From Cytobacillus massiliigabonensis (GTDB taxonomy: Bacteria > Bacillota > Bacilli > Bacillales > Cytobacillaceae): a DNA stretch of 64,000 bases. A program made the translations under genes and the position numbers. Below, piece after piece: positions 37,577-48,615 of the stretch; positions within the stretch are counted from its first letter, which is position 1; every line of letters begins with the position of its first letter. Where the stretch lies: positions 1,319,377-1,383,376 of the forward strand of contig NZ_LT904904.1 in assembly GCF_900199725.1 (NCBI RefSeq). The letters run 5' to 3'. The notes beneath the pieces were generated by a model. That model was given only the letters and a program-made list of their open reading frames with translations, was not told the origin of the DNA and searched no databases.

Positions 37577-38860
37577 ATGTCTGCAAAATTCGAAAAGCTA
37601 GAAGGGAACCAAGGAGTTCTTACAATTGAAGTAGATGCAGAAAAGGTAAACGAAGGTTTAGACGCTGCATTTAAAAAAGTAGTTAAACAAGTAAATGTAC
37701 CAGGTTTCCGTAAAGGAAAAATGCCTCGTGGAATGTTCGAAAAGCGTTTCGGTATTGAATCACTTTACCAAGATGCAGTTGATATTCTTCTTCCAGAAGC
37801 ATATGCAAATGCAATCGAAGAAACTGGTATTGAGCCAGTTGATCGTCCTGAAATCGATGTAGAGCAAATTGAAAAAGGCAAGAGCTTAATCTTCAAAGCA
37901 ACTGTAACTGTAAAGCCAGAGGTTAAATTAGGCGACTACAAAGGGCTAGAAGTAGAAAAGTTCGATACTGAAGTAACAGATGAAGATGTTGAAAATGAAT
38001 TAAAGTCTATGCAAGAAAGACTTGCTGAGCTTGTTGTAAAAGAAGAAGGCAAAGCTGAAAACGGCGATACAGTTGTTATGGACTTTGAAGGTTTTGTTGA
38101 TGGAGAAGCATTTGAAGGCGGAAAAGCTGAAAATTATTCTCTTGAACTTGGTTCAGGTCAATTTATTCCAGGATTTGAAGAAAAGTTAGTTGGTGTTGCT
38201 TCTGGAGAATCAAAAGATGTTGAAGTTACCTTCCCAGAAGAATACCATGCTGCTGAATTAGCAGGAAAGCCTGCAGTATTCAAAGTGACTGTTCATGAAA
38301 TTAAAACAAAAGAACTTCCTGAATTAAATGATGAATTTGCAAAAGACGCAGATGAAGAAGTTGAAACTTTGGCTGCTCTTAAAGAAAAACTAAAAACACG
38401 TCTTGAAGAAAGCAAGAAGCATGAAGCTGAACACTTTGTTCAAGATACTGTAGTGGAAAAAGCTTCTGCAAATGCAGAAATTGATCTTCCATCAGTAATG
38501 GTTGATACTGAAATTGACCGTATGATGAACGAATTTGAACAACGCCTGCAAATGCAAGGAATGAATCTTGAGCTTTACTTCCAATTCTCCGGTCAAGAAG
38601 AAAGTGCATTACGTGAGCAAATGAAGGAAGATGCTGAAAAGCGTGTTCGCATGAACTTAACGCTTGAAGCAATTGCAAAAGCAGAAAACATCGAAGTAAC
38701 TGATGAAGAAGTAACTGCAGAGCTTAATAAAATGGCTGAAATGTACAACATGACAGTTGAAAATATCCAAAAAGCTTTAGGCAGCCTTGAAGGCTTAAAA
38801 GCAGATCTTCAAGTTAAAAAAGCAGTTGATTTCATTGTAGAAAACAGCAAAACTGTTTAA
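37577..38860 (+). CDS. tig: Trigger factor
   Basis: Ribosome-bound chaperone with peptidyl-prolyl isomerase activity. 427 residues. The N-terminal ribosome-docking signature is GFRKGKMPR near residue 43. The FKBP-like domain is at about residues 150-245 ([36 protein letters not shown]). The C-terminal helical chaperone arms follow. The ATG at 37577 follows TTGGAGGG; the upstream in-frame TTG at 37556 is within that site. Codon use looks biased to high expression. Confidence 0.97.
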   Translation: MSAKFEKLEGNQGVLTIEVDAEKVNEGLDAAFKKVVKQVNVPGFRKGKMPRGMFEKRFGIESLYQDAVDILLPEAYANAIEETGIEPVDRPEIDVEQIEKGKSLIFKATVTVKPEVKLGDYKGLEVEKFDTEVTDEDVENELKSMQERLAELVVKEEGKAENGDTVVMDFEGFVDGEAFEGGKAENYSLELGSGQFIPGFEEKLVGVASGESKDVEVTFPEEYHAAELAGKPAVFKVTVHEIKTKELPELNDEFAKDADEEVETLAALKEKLKTRLEESKKHEAEHFVQDTVVEKASANAEIDLPSVMVDTEIDRMMNEFEQRLQMQGMNLELYFQFSGQEESALREQMKEDAEKRVRMNLTLEAIAKAENIEVTDEEVTAELNKMAEMYNMTVENIQKALGSLEGLKADLQVKKAVDFIVENSKTV

Positions 38861-38892
38861 TAAATATTATTAAAGCTAGATAAAACATAATG

Positions 38893-38923
38893 AACAAGGC
38901 GCGAGTAATCGTGCCTTGTTTTG
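38893..38923 (+). terminator. Terminator of tig
   Basis: AACAAGGC / GCCTTGTT hairpin followed by TTGT. Confidence 0.75.
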
Positions 38924-38982
38924 TACAATAGAAAAGAAATAATTATACATACACATACATATGAAGTTTTTGGATAAAATCT

Positions 38983-38999
38983 ATTGACTTAACTTGACC
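38983..38999 (+). promoter_or_regulatory. Possible CtsR box upstream of clpX
   Basis: ATTGACT and CTTGACC are direct heptads separated by 3 bp; each matches 6 of 7 positions of the CtsR heptad (TTTGACY). The middle spacer base differs from consensus. It lies 300 bases before clpX, with a TAGAAT (39019-39024) that could be a -10. Confidence 0.3.
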
Positions 39000-39297
39000 A
39001 TAATTGGTTAAGCTTATTTAGAATATCTTTTTTTTCAGCTGACTTAAAGCGAATCCGCTATGCAAACAATCCATACATAATCTAATCCAATTATTAAGAG
39101 TTTTCATTTCCTGTCCAAAGTGGAAATGTGTTACAATGCAATACATAACAATTGTTGTAAGAGAAGTAAAATTAAATAGGATGGGCACTTGGTTACGCGT
39201 TAGCATCCATTTAGTTACAAACGGCTGAATATATTTGTTTGCATATGATTCGCACAAGCTTAATATAATGATTTGAAGTTTTCAAGGGGTGAAGGAT

Positions 39298-40563
39298 TTG
39301 TTTAAATTTAATGATGAAAAAGGGCAATTAAAGTGTTCTTTCTGTGGCAAAACACAGGATCAAGTACGAAAGCTTGTTGCCGGACCAGGTGTTTATATAT
39401 GTGATGAGTGTATAGAACTCTGCACAGAAATTGTAGAAGAAGAGCTAGGCACGGAAGAAGAAGTAGAATTCAAGGATGTGCCAAAGCCGTCAGAAATCAG
39501 AGATATTCTTGACGAATATGTCATTGGTCAAGACCAGGCAAAGAAATCATTATCGGTTGCAGTATATAACCATTACAAGCGTATTAACTCTAACAGCAAA
39601 ATTGATGATGTGGAACTTTCAAAAAGTAATATTGCTATGATTGGACCGACTGGTAGCGGGAAAACATTACTTGCTCAGACGTTAGCACGAATTTTAAATG
39701 TCCCTTTTGCTATTGCTGATGCGACTTCTTTAACAGAAGCAGGGTATGTAGGAGAGGATGTTGAAAACATTCTTTTAAAGCTCATCCAATCGGCAGATTA
39801 TGATGTTGAAAAAGCGGAAAAGGGAATTATTTATATTGATGAAATTGATAAAGTTGCAAGAAAATCTGAAAATCCATCCATTACAAGAGATGTATCTGGG
39901 GAAGGTGTGCAGCAAGCCTTATTAAAAATATTAGAGGGAACGGTTGCAAGTGTACCCCCTCAAGGCGGCAGAAAACATCCTCATCAAGAATTTATCCAAA
40001 TTGATACAACAAATATCTTGTTTATTTGTGGTGGAGCCTTTGATGGGATCGAGCAAATTATTAAACGCCGATTAGGTCAGAAGGTCATTGGTTTTGGATC
40101 TGATACGAAACAAAATGAGCTTGATCAAAAGAGCCTGCTTTCAAAAGTTCTGCCTGAAGATTTATTAAGATTTGGGCTAATTCCTGAATTCATTGGTCGT
40201 CTTCCGGTTATTTCCAGTCTTACACCGCTAGATGAAGAAGCATTAATTGAAATTTTAACAAAACCAAAAAATGCACTTGTTAAACAATACCAAAAAATGC
40301 TGGAACTTGATGATGTTGAGCTTGAATTTGAGGAAGAAGCACTTACTGAAATAGCTAAAAAGGCTATTGAGCGTAAAACAGGTGCTCGCGGTCTGCGCTC
40401 TATCATTGAAGGAATTATGCTTGATGTTATGTTTGAGCTTCCTTCACGTGAGGATATTAAGAAGTGCATCATTACGAAAGAAGCGATCACTGATAATGCA
40501 TCTCCAAAGCTGATTCTTGAAGATGGTACAATTATTGACGAGGAACGAAAAACTTCTGCATAA
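39298..40563 (+). CDS. clpX: ATP-dependent Clp protease ATP-binding subunit ClpX
   Basis: AAA+ unfoldase partner of ClpP. 421 residues from the TTG at 39298, which gives the family N terminus MFKFN and has AAGGGGTGA upstream; a GTG at 39289 lies in that site. The zinc domain has CSFCGK and CDEC. Walker A is GPTGSGKT, Walker [10 protein letters not shown]. Substrate-channel and ClpP-contact loops appear in the expected region ([17 protein letters not shown]). Length equals B. subtilis ClpX within one residue. The long leader contains a possible CtsR site. Confidence 0.97.
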   Translation: MFKFNDEKGQLKCSFCGKTQDQVRKLVAGPGVYICDECIELCTEIVEEELGTEEEVEFKDVPKPSEIRDILDEYVIGQDQAKKSLSVAVYNHYKRINSNSKIDDVELSKSNIAMIGPTGSGKTLLAQTLARILNVPFAIADATSLTEAGYVGEDVENILLKLIQSADYDVEKAEKGIIYIDEIDKVARKSENPSITRDVSGEGVQQALLKILEGTVASVPPQGGRKHPHQEFIQIDTTNILFICGGAFDGIEQIIKRRLGQKVIGFGSDTKQNELDQKSLLSKVLPEDLLRFGLIPEFIGRLPVISSLTPLDEEALIEILTKPKNALVKQYQKMLELDDVELEFEEEALTEIAKKAIERKTGARGLRSIIEGIMLDVMFELPSREDIKKCIITKEAITDNASPKLILEDGTIIDEERKTSA

Positions 40564-40580
40564 ATAAAAAAGTACGTTAG

Positions 40581-40610
40581 AAAAGCCAAACCATAAAGGT
40601 TTGGCTTTTT
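40581..40610 (+). terminator. Terminator of clpX
   Basis: AAAGCCAAACC / GGTTTGGCTTT stem with an ATAAA loop and T run. Confidence 0.85.
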
Positions 40611-40762
40611 GCTGCTTGAATCTGAATATAAAACATTGGAGATGTTCAGCTCCAGTTCCTTTCTTACAGACCAATTTTTTACAACAGATTCTTGTTTATT
40701 CCAACTCTGTGAAGGAGATACTAGCATTATCAGCGAGAACTTTTAATGCAGGAGGGAATAGT

Positions 40763-42430
40763 ATGAGTTGGACGGGGATCGCCTTATTTATACAATTGTT
40801 TTTTGGAATCGTTATTGGGCTTTATTTTTGGAACTTGTTAAAAAACCAGCGAACTCAAAAGGTTTCAATTGATCGGGAATCAAAAAAAGAAATGGATCAA
40901 TTAAAAAAGATGAGAGCCATTTCTTTAACAGAGCCTTTGGCTGAAAGGGTACGACCATCTAGTTTTACGGATATTGTTGGTCAGGAAGATGGGATCAAAT
41001 CATTAAAAGCCGCATTATGCAGTCCGAACCCGCAGCATGTAATTATTTACGGACCACCAGGCGTAGGGAAAACAGCAGCTGCTAGGCTAGTATTAGAAGA
41101 AGCGAAGAAAACAGCGAAGTCACCATTTAAACCGTCTTCTGTTTTTATTGAATTAGATGCTACAACTGCTCGCTTTGATGAGCGGGGGATTGCTGATCCT
41201 CTTATTGGTTCTGTCCATGATCCTATTTATCAAGGAGCAGGTGCAATGGGTCAGGCAGGTATCCCTCAGCCAAAACAAGGAGCTGTAACAAATGCTCATG
41301 GAGGGGTGCTCTTTATTGATGAAATAGGGGAGCTTCACCCGATTCAAATGAATAAATTATTGAAGGTTTTAGAAGATAGGAAAGTGTTTTTTGAAAGTGC
41401 CTATTATAATGAAGAAAACACACAGATTCCTAACCATATACATGATATTTTTAAGAATGGCCTTCCAGCTGATTTCAGATTGATTGGTGCAACAACGAGG
41501 ACTCCCAGTGAAATTCCTCCAGCCATTCGTTCAAGATGTATGGAAGTTTTTTTTAGGGAGTTATTAGAAGATGAAATTATAGAGATTGGAAGAAAAGCTG
41601 CTAAAAAGGTCAATCTCACAATTAGTGAAAATGCATTAACAATACTAGCTTCGTATGCAAGGAATGGACGTGAAGCAGTTAATCTTATCCAGATTTCAGC
41701 TGGATTAGCAATAACGGAAGATAGAGATTACATAAAGGATGAAGATATTGAGTGGGTAATTCAATCAAGTCAGCTTACCCCTAGAATGGAAAGGAAAATT
41801 AATGAGAAATCAGCGGTAGGTCTTGTTAATGGTCTTGCAGTATACGGACCAAATACGGGGGCACTTCTTGAAATTGAAGTGACTGTTATTCCAGCTGCTG
41901 AGAAAGGCAGCATAAATATTACTGGAATCGTCGAAGAAGAAAGCATTGGCGGACAGGGGAAATCGATACGGAGAAAAAGCATGGCAAGAGGTTCGATTGA
42001 AAATGTAATTACTGTCCTTCGTTCCATGGGCGTTCCTGCAAATGACTATGATATTCATGTGAATTTTCCTGGAGGTGTTCCAATTGATGGACCCTCAGCT
42101 GGAATTGCAATGGCAACCGGTATTTACTCTGCCATTTATAATCAGCCAATTGACCATACAGTAGCAATGACAGGAGAAATAAGTATTCATGGGCATGTAA
42201 AACCGATTGGCGGCGTATATCCAAAGGTAAAAGCAGCTAAAAAGGCTGGTGCAAAAACAGTCATTATTCCTAAAGAAAACATGCAATCCATTTTAAAAGA
42301 AATAACAGGGATAAAGATTGTTCCTGTAACCCATTTGAATGAAGTTTTTGATTTAGCCCTTCTAAAGAATATTTATTTGGAGCAATCGATAACGGCTTCA
42401 GTCGAACTGGCCAATAAAGAAAGTATTTAG
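40763..42430 (+). CDS. lonB: Lon-type protease LonB, spore-specific type
   Basis: Membrane-anchored Lon-like protease, made in the forespore in B. subtilis. 555 residues from the ATG at 40763 (GGAGGGA upstream); the open frame begins at 40601 but its extra residues lack a start signal. An N-terminal transmembrane helix (FIQLFFGIVIGLYFW) is followed by the AAA domain with Walker A GPPGVGKT and Walker B VLFIDEIGE, and by the protease domain with catalytic serine in DGPSAGIAMATG and lysine in KVKAAKKAG. Confidence 0.95.
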   Translation: MSWTGIALFIQLFFGIVIGLYFWNLLKNQRTQKVSIDRESKKEMDQLKKMRAISLTEPLAERVRPSSFTDIVGQEDGIKSLKAALCSPNPQHVIIYGPPGVGKTAAARLVLEEAKKTAKSPFKPSSVFIELDATTARFDERGIADPLIGSVHDPIYQGAGAMGQAGIPQPKQGAVTNAHGGVLFIDEIGELHPIQMNKLLKVLEDRKVFFESAYYNEENTQIPNHIHDIFKNGLPADFRLIGATTRTPSEIPPAIRSRCMEVFFRELLEDEIIEIGRKAAKKVNLTISENALTILASYARNGREAVNLIQISAGLAITEDRDYIKDEDIEWVIQSSQLTPRMERKINEKSAVGLVNGLAVYGPNTGALLEIEVTVIPAAEKGSINITGIVEEESIGGQGKSIRRKSMARGSIENVITVLRSMGVPANDYDIHVNFPGGVPIDGPSAGIAMATGIYSAIYNQPIDHTVAMTGEISIHGHVKPIGGVYPKVKAAKKAGAKTVIIPKENMQSILKEITGIKIVPVTHLNEVFDLALLKNIYLEQSITASVELANKESI

Positions 42431-42436
42431 ATGGTG

Positions 42437-42481
42437 AAAAAACTTCGGCTTGCAATGGATGCGAAAAGCCGAAGTTTTATT
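42437..42481 (+). terminator. Terminator of lonB
   Basis: AAACTTCGGCTT / AAGCCGAAGTTT stem with a 13-base loop, then TATTT. Confidence 0.8.
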
Positions 42482-42509
42482 TATGCCGTTCTTGGATTTG
42501 TCTTTTGCT

Positions 42510-42535
42510 TGTCGGGGCTAATCAGTCGCCTCCGC
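42510..42535 (-). repeat. Inverted copy of the leuB-leuC repeat fragment
   Basis: On the reverse strand this reads GCGGAGGCGACTG then ATTAGCCCCGACA, differing at two positions from 34100-34125. It lies between the lonB terminator and the lonA promoter. Confidence 0.6.
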
Positions 42536-42544
42536 ATTTCAAAT

Positions 42545-42573
42545 TAGACACTATCTTGTAAATACGATAGAAT
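42545..42573 (+). promoter_or_regulatory. Likely sigma-A promoter of lonA
   Basis: TAGACA, a 17-bp spacer and TAGAAT, 62 bases before the lonA start. Confidence 0.5.
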
Positions 42574-42634
42574 TGTACAAAGAAATTATAAGCAATTTTA
42601 TGCTATAAAGATTTGCATTTGGAGGTGCTTTAGT

Positions 42635-44962
42635 TTGGCGAAAAAGAAAGAAATCATCGTCCCCCTCCTGCCGCTTCGGGGTTTGCTTGTTTATCCAACA
42701 ATGGTTCTTCATTTAGATGTTGGCCGTGAAAAATCGGTACAGGCACTTGAAAAAGCGATGGTAGATGACCATTTAATTTTCCTAACTACACAAAAAGAAA
42801 TCTCGATAGATGAACCAGCAGAAGAAGATTTGTATAGAAGAGGCACATTAACACGTGTCAAACAAATGCTTAAACTTCCAAACGGAACAATTCGAGTGTT
42901 GGTAGAAGGGCTTCAAAGAGCTGAAATTATTGAGTTTTATGATGAAACAAGTCATTATGCTGTCAGTGTGGAAGTGTTTGAAGAACCAGCTACAAAGGAT
43001 GTTGAGGATCAGGCATTAATGAGAACGATGCTTGAATATTTTGAGCAATACATAAAGGTTTCTAAGAAAATTTCTGCTGAAACATATTCAGCGGTTGCAG
43101 ATATTGAAGAGCCAGGAAGAATGGCTGATATTATCGCTTCCCATCTGCCTTTAAAATTAAAGGATAAGCAAGAAATTTTAGAGACAACCAATATAAAAGA
43201 GCGAATGAATCAAGTAATTGAAATTATTCATAATGAGAAAGAAGTTCTCCATTTAGAAAAGAAAATTGGCCAGCGGGTTAAAAAGTCAATGGAACGGACG
43301 CAAAAGGAATATTATTTGCGTGAACAGATGAAGGCGATTCAAAAAGAACTAGGTGACAAAGAAGGAAAAACGGGTGAAATTGCTAACCTTACAGAAAAAA
43401 TCGAAAAGGCTGGCATGCCCGAGCATATTCAACTAACAGCATTAAAGGAATTGGATCGTTATGAAAAGATCCCTTCCAGTTCAGCCGAAAGTGCGGTTAT
43501 CCGCAACTATATTGAATGGCTTGTTGCTTTGCCATGGAGTCATGCAACTGAAGACGATTTAAATATTCATAAAGCAGAACGGATTTTAAACGAGGATCAT
43601 TATGGACTTGAAAAGGTGAAGGAGCGTGTTCTTGAATATTTGGCTGTTCAGAAGCTAACAAATTCGCTGAAAGGGCCTATCCTTTGTCTTGCTGGACCTC
43701 CAGGTGTTGGGAAGACAAGTCTAGCTCGTTCAATCGCAGCTTCTCTAAATCGGAAATTTGTCCGAATATCTTTAGGAGGAGTTCGTGATGAATCTGAAAT
43801 CCGCGGCCATAGAAGGACTTATGTGGGAGCAATGCCAGGCCGTATTATTCAAGGGATGAAAAAAGCGGGTACAATTAACCCGGTATTCCTCTTGGATGAA
43901 ATTGACAAAATGTCAAATGATTTCCGTGGCGACCCTTCTTCAGCTATGTTAGAAGTGTTAGATCCTGAACAGAATCATAATTTTAGTGATCATTATATTG
44001 AAGAGCCATATGATCTTTCAAAGGTGATGTTTATTGCAACGGCAAATGATTTAGGAACCATTCCAGGTCCTCTTCGTGATCGAATGGAAATTATTACAAT
44101 AGCCGGCTATACAGAGCTCGAAAAGATTCATATTGCTAAAGACCATCTTTTACCGAAACAAATTAAGGAGCACGGTCTTTCAAAATCGCAGCTTCAGATC
44201 AGAGAAGACGGGATTCAAAAAATCGTTCGATATTATACGAGAGAAGCTGGTGTGCGCAGTTTAGAACGGCAACTAGCTACTGTCTGCAGGAAAACGGCAA
44301 AAATCTTAGTATCTGGTGAGAAGAAAAAAGTAGTGATAACAGAGAAAAACATTGAAGAGTTCCTAGGGAAAACAAAATTCCGTTATGGGCAGGCAGAATT
44401 GGAAGACCAAGTTGGAGTTGCGACTGGCCTTGCTTATACAACGGTTGGCGGAGATACACTTCAAATTGAAGTTTCACTTGCACCAGGAAAAGGCAAGCTT
44501 GTTTTAACAGGGAAGCTTGGCGATGTAATGAAAGAATCGGCACAAGCAGCGTTTAGTTATGTCCGATCAAAGGCTAAAGAATTAGGAATTGAAGAAGACT
44601 TTCATGAAAAATATGATATTCATATCCATGTCCCTGAAGGAGCAGTACCGAAAGATGGTCCTTCTGCCGGGATTACGATTACGACGGCACTTGTATCTGC
44701 ACTTTCCGGAAAACCGATCCGAAAAGAGGTAGGAATGACTGGAGAAATTACTTTAAGAGGCCGGGTTCTTCCAATTGGCGGCTTGAAAGAAAAATCATTG
44801 AGTGCACACCGGGCGGGGCTAACAAAGATTATCATTCCTAAGGATAATGAGAAGGATATTGATGATATCCCTGAAAGTGTCCGAGAAGATCTTAATTTTG
44901 TCCTTGTTTCTCATGTGGATGACGTTCTAAAACATGCATTGAATGGCGGTGAACAAGGATGA
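42635..44962 (+). CDS. lonA: ATP-dependent protease LonA
   Basis: Cytoplasmic quality-control protease. 775 residues starting at TTG behind GGAGGTG. Domains in order: N-terminal substrate domain ([20 protein letters not shown]), helical linker, AAA domain with Walker [14 protein letters not shown] near residue 355 and Walker [10 protein letters not shown], then the C-terminal protease domain with catalytic serine in [14 protein letters not shown] and lysine in [13 protein letters not shown]. The last four bases overlap engB. Confidence 0.97.
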   Translation: MAKKKEIIVPLLPLRGLLVYPTMVLHLDVGREKSVQALEKAMVDDHLIFLTTQKEISIDEPAEEDLYRRGTLTRVKQMLKLPNGTIRVLVEGLQRAEIIEFYDETSHYAVSVEVFEEPATKDVEDQALMRTMLEYFEQYIKVSKKISAETYSAVADIEEPGRMADIIASHLPLKLKDKQEILETTNIKERMNQVIEIIHNEKEVLHLEKKIGQRVKKSMERTQKEYYLREQMKAIQKELGDKEGKTGEIANLTEKIEKAGMPEHIQLTALKELDRYEKIPSSSAESAVIRNYIEWLVALPWSHATEDDLNIHKAERILNEDHYGLEKVKERVLEYLAVQKLTNSLKGPILCLAGPPGVGKTSLARSIAASLNRKFVRISLGGVRDESEIRGHRRTYVGAMPGRIIQGMKKAGTINPVFLLDEIDKMSNDFRGDPSSAMLEVLDPEQNHNFSDHYIEEPYDLSKVMFIATANDLGTIPGPLRDRMEIITIAGYTELEKIHIAKDHLLPKQIKEHGLSKSQLQIREDGIQKIVRYYTREAGVRSLERQLATVCRKTAKILVSGEKKKVVITEKNIEEFLGKTKFRYGQAELEDQVGVATGLAYTTVGGDTLQIEVSLAPGKGKLVLTGKLGDVMKESAQAAFSYVRSKAKELGIEEDFHEKYDIHIHVPEGAVPKDGPSAGITITTALVSALSGKPIRKEVGMTGEITLRGRVLPIGGLKEKSLSAHRAGLTKIIIPKDNEKDIDDIPESVREDLNFVLVSHVDDVLKHALNGGEQG

Positions 44963-45540
44963 AAGTAAATTCGGCAGAAATCGTAATTAGTGCGGTAAAA
45001 CCAGACCAATACCCTGTTGAAGCTTTACCAGAGTTTGCATTAGCAGGCAGATCGAATGTTGGGAAGTCTTCATTTATTAATAAAATGCTTAATCGGAAAA
45101 ACTTAGCAAGGACATCATCGAAACCAGGAAAAACACAGACATTAAATTTTTATCTGATAAATGAAATCCTGCATTTTGTCGATGTACCTGGCTATGGCTA
45201 CGCGAAGGTCTCCAAGAAGGAAAGAGAAGCTTGGGGGAAAATGATCGAAACGTATTTAACAGGCAGGGAGCAGCTCAAGGCTGTTGTTCAAATCGTAGAT
45301 CTTCGCCACCCGCCATCAAAGGATGATGTAATGATGTATCAATTTTTAAAACACTATGAAATTCCGTGCATCATTATCGCAACAAAGGCAGATAAGATTC
45401 CAAAATCAAAATGGCAGAAGCATTTGAAAATCGCTAAAGAAACATTAGAGCTAGACCCAAATGACCACATTATTCTTTTTTCTTCGGAGACAGGTCAAGG
45501 TAAAGATCAGGCTTGGGCATTATTACAAACTTATATGTAA
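44959..45540 (+). CDS. engB: Ribosome-biogenesis GTPase EngB (YsxC)
   Basis: Essential GTPase for 50S subunit assembly. 193 residues with G1 [15 protein letters not shown] near residue 34, switch region [15 protein letters not shown]3 [11 protein letters not shown] and G4 ATKADKIPK. The start ATG overlaps the lonA stop (ATGA), giving the conserved lonA-engB pair. Confidence 0.96.
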   Translation: MKVNSAEIVISAVKPDQYPVEALPEFALAGRSNVGKSSFINKMLNRKNLARTSSKPGKTQTLNFYLINEILHFVDVPGYGYAKVSKKEREAWGKMIETYLTGREQLKAVVQIVDLRHPPSKDDVMMYQFLKHYEIPCIIIATKADKIPKSKWQKHLKIAKETLELDPNDHIILFSSETGQGKDQAWALLQTYM

Positions 45541-45547
45541 GAAAAAG

Positions 45548-45583
45548 AATTCCATTGCAAATATGCGATGGGATTTTTTTTTG
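45548..45583 (+). terminator. Terminator of lonA-engB
   Basis: AATTCCATTGCA / TGCGATGGGATT stem (small mismatches) with an AATA loop and a run of nine T. Confidence 0.85.
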
Positions 45584-45830
45584 ATATGAGATGAAAATAT
45601 TTTTGTTTCTATGAATGAAACCGCTATTCTTGTCGGAAAAGAAGGAATATAAAGGAGATAGCAGGATAAGGACAGAATAGAAAGCATCTTGGAGGACAGT
45701 AAATGAGAAGTAAGAATATGATAGGATACTAGGAATTATCATAAAATATGAATTTTGGGAATATTGTGTACATATGATAAGGTAGGAGAGAATTTAAATT
45801 GAAAGAGAAATAGAGGGGGTATTTATACTA

Positions 45831-46607
45831 GTGAAGCATTTTTGGAAAGGCGCATTCTTGCTATTGCTAATAGTAGTACTAGCTGCATGCGGATCAAAAG
45901 AAGTCTCAAATAAGGGCATGAAACTAGTAGATAATGGAAAGTTTACTTATGCATCTTCAGGTGAGTTTAATCCATTCAGTGTGACGAATAAAGATGGAAC
46001 AATGAGCGGTTTCGATATTGAAGTTGGTGAAGCTGTTGCAAAGGAATTGGGACTGGAACCAGTTCAGCATAAATTTAAGTTTGGCGGAATTGTTGAAGGA
46101 GTAAAATCGGGCCGTTTTGATGCTGCGGTTGCAAGTCATACGATTACAGAAGAACGATTGGAAGCTGTTAATTTTTCAATTCCTTATTATTTCTCTGGTC
46201 CGCAAATCTATGTTCGACCGGATAGTACAGTGGAAACACTTGATGATTTAAAAGGGCTGGAAGTTGCTGTAGCAAAAGGCACAACATACGCAGCAGATGC
46301 AGAAAAAGCAACTGATAATATAAAATTCTATGATAGCGATGTAGTAGCGCTTGAGGCATTAAGCAAAGGGAAGCATGATGCGGTTATTACTGACTTTATC
46401 ACAGGCAAGGAGGCTATCGGCGCTGGCATGAATATTGTCGGTAAAGAATTGCTTGGCCGAAGTGAACAGGCAATTGCTGTTGCAAAAGAAAATACTGAGC
46501 TTCTTGAAAAAATAAATAAAGCGCTTGAAAAGCTCCATGAGAATGGAACGCTAACAGAAATTAGCAAAAAATATATTGGTGAGGATATCACTGTCGTTCC
46601 AGAGTAG
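45831..46607 (+). CDS. Amino acid ABC transporter substrate-binding lipoprotein
   Basis: Family 3 (polar amino acid) solute receptor anchored outside the membrane. 258 residues from a GTG. Signal peptide with lipobox VLAAC (cysteine near residue 20). Mature part shows the SBP_bac_3 pattern: FTYASSGEFNPFSV, GTMSGFDIEVGEAVAKELG, SGRFDAAVASHTITEERLEA, NFSIPYYFSGPQIYV and a C-terminal LHENGTLTEISKKYIGED. Permease and ATPase genes follow. The substrate cannot be read; cystine or glutamine-type ligands are both possible. Confidence 0.9.
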   Translation: MKHFWKGAFLLLLIVVLAACGSKEVSNKGMKLVDNGKFTYASSGEFNPFSVTNKDGTMSGFDIEVGEAVAKELGLEPVQHKFKFGGIVEGVKSGRFDAAVASHTITEERLEAVNFSIPYYFSGPQIYVRPDSTVETLDDLKGLEVAVAKGTTYAADAEKATDNIKFYDSDVVALEALSKGKHDAVITDFITGKEAIGAGMNIVGKELLGRSEQAIAVAKENTELLEKINKALEKLHENGTLTEISKKYIGEDITVVPE

Positions 46608-46622
46608 CAATAAACATGCATG

Positions 46623-46655
46623 GCGAATGTAGCAGAAATACATTCGTCTTTTTTC
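46623..46655 (+). terminator. Hairpin after the receptor gene
   Basis: CGAATGTA / TACATTCG stem with a GCAGAAA loop and CTTTTTT. It may let the receptor be made in excess over the permease genes downstream. Confidence 0.8.
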
Positions 46656-46687
46656 ATAACTATAACCTAATTTAAAGGAGGAAACCT

Positions 46688-47335
46688 GTGGACTTATTAA
46701 CAAAATTCATCGACACATACCCTGTCTTTTTAAAAGGGATGCTTCTCACCTTTGAATTAACAATCGTCTCTATTTTTATTGCCATTTTTATCGGTTTGTT
46801 CTTTGCCTTTTTAAAAATATCTAATATAAAAATACTAGAATGGATTGCTGATTTATACATCTTCTTAGTTCGTGGGACCCCGCTTGTTGTCCAGATCTTT
46901 ATCTTCTACTTTGGATTAACCGCTTTTAATATTTCCGATTTTCTGGCTGTTGTTCTAGGACTAGCCTTTCATAATGGGGCCTATATTGCGGAGATTTTCC
47001 GTGGGGCTATTCAATCGATTGATCATGGCCAAATGGAGGCAGGCCGTTCACTTGGAATGACAATGGGCTTAACGATGAGAAGAATTATTTTGCCGCAAGC
47101 AAGCCGCAGAGCACTTCCGCCACTAGGAAATCAATTCATTATTGCCTTAAAGGACTCCTCGCTCGCCTCGTTTATAGGGATGTACGAACTCTTTAATGTT
47201 GCAACTACACATGGGTCTCTTAAATATGACTATATGAGCTACTTGCTTATTGTTGCTGTCTACTATCTAGTTCTCGTTCTATTCTTCTCCATTATCGTAA
47301 GAATGATTGAGAAAAAAATGTCTAGCAGCGATTAA
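46688..47335 (+). CDS. Amino acid ABC transporter permease
   Basis: Inner-membrane channel subunit of 215 residues, GTG start behind AAAGGAGG. About five membrane helices. The HisM/GlnP-type motif [20 protein letters not shown] with the downstream [15 protein letters not shown] near residues 118-152 is the contact loop for the ATPase. [11 protein letters not shown] follows. Forms one transporter with the receptor and ATPase on either side. Confidence 0.93.
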   Translation: MDLLTKFIDTYPVFLKGMLLTFELTIVSIFIAIFIGLFFAFLKISNIKILEWIADLYIFLVRGTPLVVQIFIFYFGLTAFNISDFLAVVLGLAFHNGAYIAEIFRGAIQSIDHGQMEAGRSLGMTMGLTMRRIILPQASRRALPPLGNQFIIALKDSSLASFIGMYELFNVATTHGSLKYDYMSYLLIVAVYYLVLVLFFSIIVRMIEKKMSSSD

Positions 47336-47345
47336 AGGAGGAAGA

Positions 47346-48089
47346 ATGAGTATGATTAAATCCATTATGATCAATATAGAGAAGCTAAATAAATCCTTTG
47401 GTGATTTGCACGTTTTAAAGGATATCGATATGACGGTTAAGCAAAGTGAAGTTGTTTGCTTAATTGGTGCAAGCGGATCTGGAAAAAGCACACTTCTCCG
47501 CTGCATCAATTTTTTAGAAATAAAAGATAGCGGGCTTGTGATGATTGGCGGAGAAAAAATTGAAAAGGAAACCCATGATCTTAATGAAGTTAGAGCAAAA
47601 GTTGGGATGGTATTTCAGCACTTTAATTTATTTCCGCATAAAACTGTACTGGAAAATGTGATGGAGGCACCTATTTATGTGAAAAAGCGTCAGAAGGAGG
47701 AAGTGAAAGAGGAGGCAAAGGCATTATTAAGGAAAGTTGGTCTTTCGGATAAAGAGAGTGTATATCCTTCAAAACTTTCCGGGGGACAAAAGCAGCGTGT
47801 AGCAATAGCGAGGGCCCTTGCCATGAAACCGGAAATTATGCTATTTGATGAACCAACCTCTGCGCTTGATCCAGAATTAGTAGGAGAAGTCCTTGCAACA
47901 ATGAAGGAATTAGCCGAGGAGGGAATGACAATGGTTGTCGTTACTCATGAAATGGGCTTTGCCAGAGAAGTGGCAGACTGGGCTGTATATATGCATGAGG
48001 GGCGTATTGTTGAGGTCGGACACCCAAATGAACTATTTTCAAGCCCAAAGGAAGAACGAACAAAAAACTTTTTAGATTCTGTATTGTAA
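47346..48089 (+). CDS. Amino acid ABC transporter ATP-binding protein
   Basis: Energising subunit, 247 residues. Walker [14 protein letters not shown] near residue 40, Q-loop [14 protein letters not shown] signature [16 protein letters not shown], Walker [14 protein letters not shown] and switch histidine in [10 protein letters not shown]. Starts at 47346 or 47352 are both served by AAAGGAGGAAGA; the open frame to 47307 lies inside the permease gene. Confidence 0.94.
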   Translation: MSMIKSIMINIEKLNKSFGDLHVLKDIDMTVKQSEVVCLIGASGSGKSTLLRCINFLEIKDSGLVMIGGEKIEKETHDLNEVRAKVGMVFQHFNLFPHKTVLENVMEAPIYVKKRQKEEVKEEAKALLRKVGLSDKESVYPSKLSGGQKQRVAIARALAMKPEIMLFDEPTSALDPELVGEVLATMKELAEEGMTMVVVTHEMGFAREVADWAVYMHEGRIVEVGHPNELFSSPKEERTKNFLDSVL

Positions 48090-48098
48090 CTGATAAAG

Positions 48099-48128
48099 AC
48101 AGGGAAAAATATATATCCCTGTCTCTTT
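48099..48128. terminator. Terminator between the transporter and ysxD-like gene
   Basis: GACAGGGA / TCCCTGTC stem with an A/T-rich loop, then TCTTTTC on the forward strand; it lies between convergent genes and could serve both. Confidence 0.8.
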
Positions 48129-48129
48129 T

Positions 48130-48615
48130 CTATTTCTTCTTGATAAAGAGGAAATAGCCGCCAATAAGAATAAGGATGACAGGCCAAAATTTCCAAACGT
48201 TTGATACTCCGTTTTCTAATAAGCCTAGCCAGACAATGACACGATCATAAAAGAGAAGCAAAATAGATAATAATAAGAAGAGAAGCCCTTGAAATAATCC
48301 TGATCCAGTCTTTTGTTGCTGCAGCAATAATCCAAGAGCCAGGATTAAAATAAAGACGCCAATATGATCCGGCCATAATTCCAGCCGATTGACCACATGA
48401 AAATGCAAACCAAACCCAGTAAGAATAACTCCAGGAAGGATCGCATAGTATTCTTTTGCACCATAGCCTTGAAACAAAAAAGCGACACCAATAATAATTA
48501 ATAAGGAAGGCCATGTGAAATAAGGCTGCAAAACAGGTATATTGGATTGCTCAAGATAAAAGTAGGCACCAAAGCCAATTAGTATTATTCCAGGAAAAAA
48601 ACGCTGATTTTTCAT
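48130..48615 (-). CDS. Small multi-pass membrane protein (YsxD-like by position)
   Basis: Protein of 161 residues on the reverse strand with about five hydrophobic segments (FFPGIILIGFGAYFYLEQ, LLIIIGVAFLFQGYG, YYAILPGVILTGFGLHFH, IGVFILILALGLLLQQQ, PVILILIGGYFLFIKKK) built on repeated L/I-IG-x-G/Y hairpins, as in LiaF/DUF5668-type membrane domains. It occupies the place of ysxD next to hemA in B. subtilis. I chose the ATG at 48615, with GGAAGCGGTG upstream; a GTG at 48642 has no site. Function unknown. Confidence 0.7.
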   Translation of the reverse strand: MKNQRFFPGIILIGFGAYFYLEQSNIPVLQPYFTWPSLLIIIGVAFLFQGYGAKEYYAILPGVILTGFGLHFHVVNRLELWPDHIGVFILILALGLLLQQQKTGSGLFQGLLFLLLSILLLFYDRVIVWLGLLENGVSNVWKFWPVILILIGGYFLFIKKK

